This document shows, piece by piece, positions 1 to 7,700 of a stretch of DNA of 64,000 nt. Origin of the DNA: JAKIWV01 sp963773945 (GTDB taxonomy: Archaea; Thermoplasmatota; Thermoplasmata; Lutacidiplasmatales; UBA184); NCBI GenBank assembly GCA_963773945.1, contig CAVZDD010000003.1, forward strand, positions 434,001 through 498,000, written 5' to 3'. Under the pieces are notes generated by a model. It worked only from the letters and a program-made list of their open reading frames with translations. It did not search any database and had not been told where the DNA came from. Numbering within the stretch: position 1 is the first letter of the stretch; each line of letters begins with the position of its first letter. Made by a program: the position numbers and the translations under genes.

Positions 1-1059
1 CAACAGACGCTGCGCGTGCTCCCGCAGCTCTTCGGGAGTCTTTCGGCTCACGAGCTTGAATCCGATCACGATCCCCGGCGCGCGAACGCGACGGCGAATC
101 TCAGGAAGGATCTTGGGAGCCGGCGCGAGCGTCAGAGTGAGGCGGGGGCTCTTGCGCGAATCGATCTTCTCGGGCCGCGCCTTCACCGTGTAGTCCGCCA
201 ACGCCGCAGGGATCCAGACGGCGTCGGCCGTGGCCAGTGCCTCCTTTTCCCGGTTCACGAGCCGCTGGAGGTCTTCGACCGAGGACCAGCGTACCTCGGA
301 GAGGAAGGAAGGCCGCGGGGCAGTGGCCGCCCCCATCCAGAGAGCGACCTGGGCCCCCCGATAGTGGGCCTGCGTCGCGAGCGCCACCGCCGTCTCCCCG
401 CTGCTTTCGTTGGTGACGGACCGGACATCATCGATCGGTTCGTGGGAGGCGCCGCCGATCACGATCACCCGACGGCCGGCCCACGGCCCTCGGGCCAATC
501 GATGCAACACGGCGGCCGCGACTTCCTCGGGGGAAGCCACCTTCTCTTCGTTCTCCTCCCGCCGGGGCTCGACCACCTCGACGCCCCAGGCGCGGAGCTG
601 CTCGAGGTTGGCCTTCACTGCCGGGTTCTCCCCCATGTGGGCGTGCATGGCGGGAGCGAGAAGAATTGGGACCTGGCCGCCGAGGGCGACCGATGCGAAC
701 GAAGTGACCGGGGTATCGTCGATCCCGTGGGCGATCTTCGAGATCGTGTTGGCCGTCGCGGGGGCGATGAGGAGCAGGTCGGCGCGCTTGTCGCCCGGCC
801 CCATCCAGGTCACGTGCTCGACGTCGCCCGAAAGCTCGGTGATCGCGGGATGACCGCTCGCGAAGCGGAGACTCTCGGGAGTGACGAGGCGCGTCGCTTC
901 GGCCGACATCACGACCCGGACGTCGGCCCCGTGACGGATCAGCTCCCGAATGATCCGTGGGACCTCGATTGCGGCGATCGATCCCGACACGCCGAGGACG
1001 ACCCGTCGCCCGGCGAGCAGCTGGGAACGTCTCCCTCGAATTGCGTCACTTGGATGCAT
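1..1059 (-). CDS. coaBC: Bifunctional phosphopantothenoylcysteine decarboxylase / phosphopantothenate-cysteine ligase, C-terminus beyond the window
   Basis: This cytosolic enzyme makes 4'-phosphopantetheine for coenzyme A by joining cysteine to phosphopantothenate and then decarboxylating the product. The 353 visible residues begin with a flavoprotein fold (LGVSGSIAA near residue 22) and contain the substrate motif APAMHAHM followed by ENPAV. The His where bacteria have Asn in PxMN is, from memory, also found in archaeal CoaBC. The ligase domain starts near residue 190 with a WAGRRVIVIGGASHEPID stretch and is still open at base 1, so the C-terminus is missing only because of the window edge. 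I chose the ATG at 1059 because the conserved fold begins about 18 residues later. It is divergent from the HAD phosphatase gene, with about 130 bp between them. Confidence 0.93.
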   Translation of the reverse strand, partial: MHPSDAIRGRRSQLLAGRRVVLGVSGSIAAIEVPRIIRELIRHGADVRVVMSAEATRLVTPESLRFASGHPAITELSGDVEHVTWMGPGDKRADLLLIAPATANTISKIAHGIDDTPVTSFASVALGGQVPILLAPAMHAHMGENPAVKANLEQLRAWGVEVVEPRREENEEKVASPEEVAAAVLHRLARGPWAGRRVIVIGGASHEPIDDVRSVTNESSGETAVALATQAHYRGAQVALWMGAATAPRPSFLSEVRWSSVEDLQRLVNREKEALATADAVWIPAALADYTVKARPEKIDSRKSPRLTLTLAPAPKILPEIRRRVRAPGIVIGFKLVSRKTPEELREHAQRLL

Positions 1060-1163
1060 GGCGTACCTCGGGTCGGGGAGGCCGGGCACGGGACCGGCTC
1101 CCCCGGCTCCGGGGAGCGACTCCGGACTTATAGCGCGGTGCCAGCGCACGTTACGCGGGGTTC

Positions 1164-1169
1164 TTTATC
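1164..1169 (+). promoter_or_regulatory. TATA box of the HAD phosphatase gene
   Basis: TTTATC lies 24 bases upstream of the in-frame GTG at 1193. This is the spacing expected for a leaderless archaeal transcript, and it supports that start over the longer open frame reaching back to 950. Confidence 0.5.
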
Positions 1170-1192
1170 TGCCCTGTCGGCTCGATGACGAC

Positions 1193-2068
1193 GTGACTCC
1201 TGCCCGCCGTTCGTCGCCCCCTGCCGAGGCGCCCTTGATCGCCGACGACCCGCGCCCCGCCCAGGAGGAACCGCTGATCCCACTCCCCGTATTGGCGAAC
1301 AAGTCCCTCGACACACCGGAGCCTTCCCCGTTACCCGAGCAGCCCCCGCCGGAGCCGCGGCGCGTTCCCCGGGGGGTGGTCGTTTTCGACCTAGACGGCA
1401 CGATCTTGGACGACCTCAACCACATCAGCGAGGTCGCGGCGGACGTCATTTCGAAGGCCTTCGGGACCCCGCCGGACGAGGCCCGCATCCACTACCTCGC
1501 CACGACCGGTATGCCTTTCGAGGCCCAGCTCTCCCAACTCTTCCCGGACGTCCCGGCGGAAGAGCGGCACCAGGTAGCGCTCCGATTTCATCAGCGGAAA
1601 GCGATGGAAGCCTATGGCACGGCGCATCCGTTCCCGGAGATCCCTCGCGTGATCAAACGACTTTCCCTAGAGAAGTGGACCCTCGTGGTATCCACGGGGG
1701 CGGAGCGGGAGATCGCCGAACTGCTCCTGGAGCGCGAGGGGATCCGTTACTGGTTCGAAGCGGTGCTCGGCGCCGGCCAAGGCACCAAACGAGAACACTT
1801 GGCGGAATATCGCCGCCGGTACCCCGAGGTCCCGGTCTTCATGGTCGGGGATTCACGCTTCGATATGGAGGCGGCGGCCTCGGTGCCCGGCGTCACGGCC
1901 CTCGGACGCGCCTCGAGCGTTCCGGGATGGGCCCTGGCTCCCAAGGACCTGCAGCAGTGGGGCGCCGTCTGGGCCGACCATTCGCTGACGGACTTGCCGG
2001 CGGCGATCGAGCGGCTGGAGCGGAAGGCGGCCAGCCGTCCGCGACGGCCGGCGCGCGGCAAGAAGTAG
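1193..2068 (+). CDS. HAD-family phosphatase (phosphoglycolate phosphatase-like)
   Basis: This is a haloacid dehalogenase-type phosphohydrolase of the Gph/PGP class with 291 residues. Motif I is VVFDLDGTILDD (nucleophile and acid/base Asp), motif II lies in TLVVSTGAERE, and motif IV is FMVGDSRFDME. A helical cap sits between motifs I and II. The first 60 residues are a Pro/Glu-rich low-complexity extension with no assigned role. The GTG start follows from a TATA-like box 24 bases upstream. The frame continues open to 950, but that part overlaps coaBC in antisense and has no family similarity I can see. The TAG stop directly abuts the 3' end of the convergent tRNA-His gene. The substrate cannot be told from the sequence. 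Confidence 0.85.
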   Translation: MTPARRSSPPAEAPLIADDPRPAQEEPLIPLPVLANKSLDTPEPSPLPEQPPPEPRRVPRGVVVFDLDGTILDDLNHISEVAADVISKAFGTPPDEARIHYLATTGMPFEAQLSQLFPDVPAEERHQVALRFHQRKAMEAYGTAHPFPEIPRVIKRLSLEKWTLVVSTGAEREIAELLLEREGIRYWFEAVLGAGQGTKREHLAEYRRRYPEVPVFMVGDSRFDMEAAASVPGVTALGRASSVPGWALAPKDLQQWGAVWADHSLTDLPAAIERLERKAASRPRRPARGKK

Positions 2069-2176
2069 GGCCGGGACCGAGACTCTCCGGGGACGGGGGG
2101 TGGCCCCGTCCTCTTTTGAACCCGGGTCGAGGGATCCACAGTCCCCCAGGATAGGCCAGACTACCCCATCCCGGCC
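2069..2176 (-). tRNA. tRNA-His (GUG) interrupted in the T loop
   Basis: Reading the minus strand from 2175, a 7-bp acceptor stem (GCCGGGA with TCCCGGC), a D arm, an anticodon arm with loop CTGTGGA (anticodon GUG at 2139-2137) and a T stem (CCGGG with CTCGG) can all be drawn. G-1 is encoded (2176) and faces C73 (2069), the hallmark pair of tRNA-His. CCA is not encoded. The T loop is 39 instead of 7 nt. Removing 32 nt restores TTCAAAT and gives a 76-nt tRNA. The 3' end touches the stop codon of the phosphatase gene. An A/T-rich stretch near 2203-2208 may be the promoter, but it is weak. Confidence 0.88.
2083..2114 (-). other. Predicted 32-nt T-loop (59/60) intron of tRNA-His
   Basis: The insertion lies after TTCAAA and before T60. 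It holds a perfect 8-bp hairpin, GGACGGGG with CCCCGTCC, capped by CCACC. The exact cut points could slide by a base or so, and I did not establish a full bulge-helix-bulge. Confidence 0.75.
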
Positions 2177-2252
2177 GCAGGCAAACGACAGTGGACCGGG
2201 AGAAAAGCGTTTGCGCACACAGTCCGCACCGGTCCGGACGACCCGTGGCCCC

Positions 2253-3245
2253 TTAGGTCAGTTCTTGCGCCCACTTCGCCGGGCTGTACCACGATGACTT
2301 TGCATGCACGGTCCCGTCGGGGTCCAGATGGACCCGAACCCCCGCGGATCGACCGAACGCAGTAAACTCGAGCGAGTACCAGAACACATCCCAGCCTCCG
2401 ACGGGGCTGGGCCGCGCGTCGCCGAAGTGGTAGGTCATGTCGAACATGCCACTCGTCTTCTGGGCCGCCGAAAACGTCCGGGCCAACGCTTCCTCCCGAC
2501 TCGCGACCGGCCCGGACCCCGCCGGGCCCTCTGTCGGCACGTCGATGGTCCAAGGGCCGCCGACGACCCCCCGTCCGAACCGGTACTCGGCATAGGTAGT
2601 GCGCTCCCGTCCGTCGCCCCGTTCCTCCTTCAGCAACAGCCAATCGAACGGGTTCCCGGTGGGCACGGGCACCGCGAACTCCGGACGGCGTTTGAGGATC
2701 TGCCCGATCCGCAAGCGCGCCGTGAGCCGCAGTCCGAAGTAGAGGAGGAAGAACGCGGTGAGACCCCAGAGCGTCCACAGATGGTCCTGGAACGCGACGT
2801 GGTTCCGTTCCACGCCGAGCAACAGGTAGAACGAGGCGATCGAGACGACGAGCGTGATGAAGTTGATCGCCCGGTCGGCGTCGAGCTCGAGCTTCATCTC
2901 GGAGAACGGGAGGAACGGAGGCACCGAGAAATGGGTCAGCCCATCGAGGAAAATGTGGGCGAGCCCGGCCGCTTCCATGACGAGGAAGTAGACCCACGGG
3001 TTGCCGGGCGCGATGTGCGGCGCGAGGAATATCCCGCCCACGATGGCGACGACCGTCACGCCGAAGAGCGAGTGGGTGATGCCGTGGTGGCGGAGGATCG
3101 GGAACCGCTTCGCTAGCGGAAAGAACAGCACGTCCGCGTCGGGGAGGCCCCCGGCCAGGGCGCCGGCCGCCAGGTACTGGGGCGCGTAGCCCGTGATCCC
3201 GTAGGCGATGAGGTAGGCCACCAGAACGTGCGTGAACAGGTCCAC
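2253..3245 (-). CDS. Membrane-bound metal-dependent hydrolase family protein (DUF457/YdjM-like)
   Basis: This is an integral membrane protein of 330 residues. The N-terminal half matches the YdjM/DUF457 family, with the conserved acidic and histidine motifs GLPDADVLF (near 33), HHGITHS (near 53) and HIFLDGLTHF (near 97) between four or five hydrophobic segments. The C-terminal 130 residues look soluble and are not part of the classic family. They contain Trp/Tyr-rich strands and may face outward. Hydrolase activity is only a family label, and no substrate is known. The gene ends 76 bp from the tRNA-His 5' end and precedes no obvious partner. Confidence 0.75.
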   Translation of the reverse strand: MDLFTHVLVAYLIAYGITGYAPQYLAAGALAGGLPDADVLFFPLAKRFPILRHHGITHSLFGVTVVAIVGGIFLAPHIAPGNPWVYFLVMEAAGLAHIFLDGLTHFSVPPFLPFSEMKLELDADRAINFITLVVSIASFYLLLGVERNHVAFQDHLWTLWGLTAFFLLYFGLRLTARLRIGQILKRRPEFAVPVPTGNPFDWLLLKEERGDGRERTTYAEYRFGRGVVGGPWTIDVPTEGPAGSGPVASREEALARTFSAAQKTSGMFDMTYHFGDARPSPVGGWDVFWYSLEFTAFGRSAGVRVHLDPDGTVHAKSSWYSPAKWAQELT

Positions 3246-3260
3246 GGACGCCGCCGACCC

Positions 3261-3527
3261 CTAGGCAAGACTTTCTTCCATCACTTCGACGGACTCGACG
3301 CCGGCGACCTTCGCGAAGGCCTCTTCGACCCGGTCGAGGATTCCCCCGGCATCCGGCATCGCCGCCGCGACGAGGAGCGCCTTGAGCCCGTAAGCAATGT
3401 CCTTGATCTGCATACCGCGAATCCGCACCCCTTCGGGGAGGGCGGTCTTCACGCCCGCAGCGAGGGCGTTCATGTCCGTATCGACCCCGTGCGGCATCAA
3501 ACGGAAAAGCACCAGGACCTCGCTCAT
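3261..3527 (-). CDS. ef1b: Translation elongation factor 1-beta (aEF1B)
   Basis: This 88-residue protein is the guanine nucleotide exchange factor for aEF1A. It matches the small archaeal aEF1-beta in size and pattern: an N-terminal strand EVLVLFRLMPHG, a central IKDIAYGLKAL helix-strand segment and a C-terminal VAGVESVEVMEESLA. The internal ATG at 3527 was chosen because the family starts there; the upstream extension in the same frame overlaps the Zn-ribbon gene. It lies 13 bases downstream of that gene and is almost certainly co-transcribed with it, a translation-linked pair common in Archaea. Confidence 0.93.
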   Translation of the reverse strand: MSEVLVLFRLMPHGVDTDMNALAAGVKTALPEGVRIRGMQIKDIAYGLKALLVAAAMPDAGGILDRVEEAFAKVAGVESVEVMEESLA

Positions 3528-3540
3528 GCGCGGTTCTCGT

Positions 3541-3714
3541 TCAGGGACCCACGAAGCCGCAGTTCTTGCACTTGTAGGGAACGCTCTGGTCCCGGCAGCG
3601 GGCATCGCGGCCGATCGTCTCGATGCCGCACGACGGGCACAGAAAGGCGGTGGCGCCCCGACCGGCCAAGCCGCGGCCGCACGACGAGCAACGGAGGTCG
3701 ACGCGCGCGATCAT
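3541..3714 (-). CDS. Small Zn-ribbon translation-associated protein (HVO_2753/COG2888 type)
   Basis: This 57-residue gene is shorter than usual ORF cut-offs. It has four CPxCG-like pairs: CSSCG, CPSCG, a C near residue 40, and CKNCG at the end with the FVGP tail. The motif order (Cys pair, TIGRDARCRD linker, YKCKNCGF) is that of the archaeal predicted Zn-ribbon RNA-binding protein found beside aEF1-beta. The ATG lies at 3714, and the stop lies 13 bp before the aEF1-beta start. It should bind two zinc ions; its role in translation is a family prediction. Confidence 0.9.
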   Translation of the reverse strand: MIARVDLRCSSCGRGLAGRGATAFLCPSCGIETIGRDARCRDQSVPYKCKNCGFVGP

Positions 3715-3730
3715 CGGTTCGTTTCGGGGC

Positions 3731-4558
3731 CTAGCGGACCCGCCGGCCCCGACGGCGCGCGCCCACCACCGAGCCCCATATAAAGACGGCCACGGCGAAG
3801 GCGGCGATCCCGACCGCCACGTCTAGCGCGTAGTCCGGCGGCGGGCTCGTGATGAAGAAATCCATCGAGAGTTGTTGCAACCCGCCCTTGAAGGTGACCA
3901 GACCGTGCTCGGGGGCCAACGAGACGGCGATCGTGTGCCAACCCGCCGCGAGACTCTGGGGAACGTAGTCGAAAGTGAAACTGTACGAGCTGTTCGCCGC
4001 GATCGTCGGCACCACCACGCGCCCGACGGGCACGCCATCCACGGTCACCGTCAGGTTGAACCCGGTGACCGTCGTGGGGCCCGCTACTAGGGTACCGCCG
4101 AGCACGTACGGCGCCACCACGTGGATCTTAGATGTGAAGTTCATCGACACGTTCGCGCCCGCGTAGCTCGAAGTGAGCTCGACTTGGAGTGTGACCACCT
4201 CCGTAATGTTCGGTGCGGTGAACCGGAGCAGCACACCGCCGTTCACGAGAATGCCGGTCGGGGGCGAGATCGAGGCGGTGGTGACGTTGGTCCCGCTCAA
4301 CGTGGCGTTGAAGGTGATGTTCCCCACCTGCGTCCCGTTGGCCGCTTGCGCCGGCCCGCCGCTCCCGTTCACGATGTAGTTTGCCTGGAGCGCCCGACCG
4401 ACGATCGAGGGGCCCGTGATTGTCCCGACGATCGTCGGGTAGCTCGTCGCCGCGTGAGCCGGCGTCGGCAAGCCGACCACGACCAGAGTCAGCAGCAGGA
4501 GAAGCCCGAGGGCGGTCCAGGCGCCCCGGCGTCGACCGCGTTCAAACAGGGAGCCCAT
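3731..4558 (-). CDS. Secreted, C-terminally membrane-anchored protein of unknown function
   Basis: The protein has 275 residues. It has a charged N-terminus and a clear signal peptide (LGLLLLLTLVVVG followed by PAHA-A), then about 200 residues of Ser/Thr/Asn-rich beta-sheet-like sequence. It ends with one transmembrane helix (VAVGIAAFAVAVFIW) and an Arg-rich cytoplasmic tail. Several N-x-S/T sequons (NGS, NAT, NVT, NIT, NMS/NFT) make it a plausible substrate of the oligosaccharyltransferase encoded just upstream, with which it may be co-transcribed. I recognise no domain beyond an Ig/CARDB-like pattern. Its stop lies 17 bp before the Zn-ribbon gene, whose promoter is inside this reading frame. 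Confidence 0.7.
   Translation of the reverse strand: MGSLFERGRRRGAWTALGLLLLLTLVVVGLPTPAHAATSYPTIVGTITGPSIVGRALQANYIVNGSGGPAQAANGTQVGNITFNATLSGTNVTTASISPPTGILVNGGVLLRFTAPNITEVVTLQVELTSSYAGANVSMNFTSKIHVVAPYVLGGTLVAGPTTVTGFNLTVTVDGVPVGRVVVPTIAANSSYSFTFDYVPQSLAAGWHTIAVSLAPEHGLVTFKGGLQQLSMDFFITSPPPDYALDVAVGIAAFAVAVFIWGSVVGARRRGRRVR
3777..3785 (-). promoter_or_regulatory. TATA box for the Zn-ribbon/aEF1-beta pair, inside the upstream gene
   Basis: TTTATATGG on the minus strand lies about 63 bases upstream of the Zn-ribbon ATG, within the last codons of the secreted-protein gene. It is a good match to the archaeal box. Confidence 0.5.
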
Positions 4559-4564
4559 CGAAGT

Positions 4565-4768
4565 TCACCTCCGCACCCACCGGCGAGTTCTCCACCAACG
4601 GACGGACAGCACGAAGGCGAGGAAGGCGGCGGCCGGTATGAGGGCGATCAGCGTCCATCCCCAGTCCGGAACCGCCGGAGGGGCCCCCACGTTCGGTCCG
4701 TGGAGCGAGAGACCGCCCGGAGCGCCGACCGAGGCGATCGGCACGCCGAGTTCGGTGGAGGCCGACAC
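4565..4768 (-). CDS. C-terminal membrane anchor of AglB, separated by a frameshift
   Basis: This 67-codon frame encodes a linker, one transmembrane helix (WTLIALIPAAAFLAFVLSV) and the stop-transfer tail RWWRTRRWVRR. Upstream in the same frame, across 4769-4820, the sequence reads QPPGAVVVQAREVNSTSS, a smooth continuation of the AglB beta domain. The main AglB frame instead ends in a short Arg/Gly stretch. A one-base change in the GGG run at 4820-4822 joins the two. I therefore read this as the true C-terminus of AglB, not as a separate small gene. Confidence 0.7.
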   Translation of the reverse strand: MSASTELGVPIASVGAPGGLSLHGPNVGAPPAVPDWGWTLIALIPAAAFLAFVLSVRWWRTRRWVRR

Positions 4769-4769
4769 G

Positions 4770-7700
4770 CTACTCGTCGAATTGACCTCGCGGGCCTGGA
4801 CGACGACCGCACCGGGCGGCTGGGCGTACGAGCGTCGTCGAGAGAAGGACCGAGAAAGCGATGGTCTGCCCCGGCGCGAAGCTGATCGTCGCGGCGGCCG
4901 CCACGGACCGCTGGAGCAACGTGACCGTCCAACCGAGCTGCTCGAGTTGGGCCGCGTTCGCCACGCTGACGGCGGCCGAGTACGGAGTGTTACCCGTGTT
5001 CTGTACGATGAAGTTCACGGTTGCGCTGGTGAGCGTCACCGACGCGGGACTCGACGACGGCGTCACCGAGATCGCCGGGACGGGGATGATCGAAATGACC
5101 GGGGTTGGAAGGGCCACGCCGATGGTCTTCGACGGCGTGGAAACGAGCATCGCGCCGAGGATCACCGGAGCATGGTTGGTGGGGGTCCACAGCGGAACCT
5201 GGATGCGCACCGTGCCGCCGCCGGTCGAGTTCCCCGGGCCCACCCCGAGCGTGATCGTGGCCGGCGCGAATGTGAAGTTCCAGGCGGCGGGGTCTCCGAA
5301 GAAGCGGATGGTGACCGGCACGTTACCGGTGTTCGTCACCGAGAACGAGAAGGTCACACTTCCGCCGTCGGGGATCGTGGCGGCACCGGGGGGGAGTGTC
5401 GCGAGGGCGACGGAAGGAATGTACTGGGGGATGAGAACTAGATTGGTCGCCTGATTACCGCTCAGGAGCGATACGGTAGCGTTCACCTGCGCACTCACCG
5501 GACGACCGTAGGTGCTGACCGTCCCGGTGGCGGAAGCCGTCCAAACTCCCTGGGGCAGTGTCCAGGCCTGAGCGGAGCCCAGCGGGATACCGAAGGCGCT
5601 CCACCCGACGCCGGCGGCATTGGTCCAGGTGACGTTCCCGGTCGGCGAGGCGGGAACGCCGTTCGGCCCGAGAAGCGTCAGCGAGTCGGTCCAGGCCGGA
5701 GAAAGGGTGACGGTCACGTTCGTCGAGGGGAACGGTACCGTGACCTGGGCAAGGCTCGCGAACACGCCGCCCCCCGTCCCGGCGGTGACATACAGCGTGT
5801 AGACCCCCGGTTGGACGGCGGCGGAGAACGTGCCGCTGGAAGTCGTGACGACGGTCACGTTGGTCGAGGGAGACGGTCCCATCAACCGGACCGTGCCGGA
5901 AATCGAAAGCGGCGCTCCGTTCCAGAAGAACTGGCCGGCGACCCCGGCCGACTCGTAGTGAACGTTGAGCGGGATCGAGCAGGGAGCGGCGATCGTCGCG
6001 CCCACCGGGCAGCTCGTGCCGGCGGCGACCGTGTAGGTGGCATACTGCAGAATCCCGTTCGGACTCTCGGCGACGGTGACGTTGGCGTACGGTGTGTACG
6101 TCGCGGATCCGGGAACCAGGAGCGTCACGGACCCATCCACCGCGAGGGTGTAGAGCTGGGAGCCATCGGGGCCGCTCCAGTAGACCGAGGTCGTCAAGTT
6201 GAGGACCTGATTGTTCGGACCGACGAAGGTGGCGACGAGGGGAACGCCGCCTCCCAGGGTGACCTCCGGCGTCGCAACACCGGTGGCGTTGACGGTCACC
6301 TGGCTGAGCGACGAGTAATTCACGCCACTCACGAGGGCGGACCCGTAGACGGAGTAAGTCCCCGGCGCCACGAGGAATCCGGACTCAAAGGCGGTACCGG
6401 TGACGGTGAAGTTGAACGGGGGAGCGTAGAGCCGGAGGTTCACCGACGAGGCCGGGACGCCGGACGGCAAGCTGAGCACGCCGGCCGTGTTGACCTGACG
6501 ATACAGCTGGACCGCTAGGCTGGCGGTGCCGGCGCCGAGCGGCAGGGTCACGTTGATCGTCTCCGGCGGGAGCAGGACGCCGGTGCCGGACGACGGCGGA
6601 GACCACGCGGTGATTTGGTAGCTACCGGGAGCGAGCGAGACGGAGAAAGAGGCCCCGCCAGTGACCGAACGGCTCTGAGCCGGCGCGCCGCTCGCCGTGG
6701 CGTTGAGGTGCAGGGAGCCCCCGGAGGGCAGGCCGGTGACGGTCACGTCGAGCGTGTCGTTGAGCAGCGGGACAACCACGCGCGTGAGACCCGCCAGCTC
6801 CCCGACGGAGAGACTACAGGCGCCATATCCCTCGAAGCCGTTGACCTGGGTCGAGAGACAATACGTCGTATCCGGCTGGGCCGTCGGCAACTGGAAGCTG
6901 GTCACTCCGTTCAGGTCGGTCAGTGTACTAATCGTGGCGCCCACGGGGTTTACGGTGAGGTGGACCTGGCCGGATTTGGCGGGATAGAAGGTGCCGCCGG
7001 GAAGGAGCGTCTCGACCGTCGTGTTGAACCGGAAAGCGGAGGTCAACGGCAAGGAGATCGTGGTGGCCCGGGTCAGTTCCACGTAGCCGACCGCGGAGAA
7101 ATTTCCCGTAGAACCGGAGACGCCGATCGCCAGCGCTTGGAGGCTGTAGTCGCCGACCGGCGCGGCGACGGCCCAGGCCCCGGAGGAATTCGCGAAGAAC
7201 GTGAGCTCGTTGCCCGCCGCGTCGAAGAGCGATATCTGTGTCGCACTCACGTCGCCGCTCGTGACGCCGGCGGGGAGCGGAGAGTTTCCCGCCAATTGGA
7301 CCGGGGTCATCAGCACGAGGGGAGCCACGGCGATCCGGGTGCCCGTGCTCGGAAGGTAGGCGCTTTCGAAACCCACCAGGAAGGTCGAGCCCACCGGCCC
7401 GTAGCCGTAGATTGAGTAGTTGCCCGCGGGCACGTTGGCGTGGATGTAGCCGGTCGAGTCGGTCGTGAACACCAATCCATCGGAGGGCCTCGGACTCTGC
7501 TGGCTGGGGAGCCCGGAAGTCTCCCGGATCGGCGTCAGCCGGACCGCGAAGCCGGGCACCGGCGTTCCGCCGGCCACGACCTCGAAGTCGATCGGGACGA
7601 CCGGGATGAGGGTCAGGTTCTGCGTGACCTTTCGGGCGCTCGAGTTGAGCGAGACCGGAGTGGCGTTTGCCGCGAGGTTCTCGCCGCTCTGCGCCTTGAG

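Noticed and set aside
16..1188. Plus-strand frame of 390 codons over the left end
   Set aside because: Shadow of coaBC, which shows unmistakable flavoprotein and ligase motifs on the minus strand.
2069..2176. tRNA pseudogene or split tRNA instead of an interrupted tRNA-His
   Set aside because: Both halves are adjacent and in order, all stems pair, and G-1:C73 is encoded; only the T loop is enlarged.
4565..4768. Independent small membrane protein
   Set aside because: It begins mid-domain and continues the AglB sequence smoothly, so a frameshifted C-terminus is more likely.
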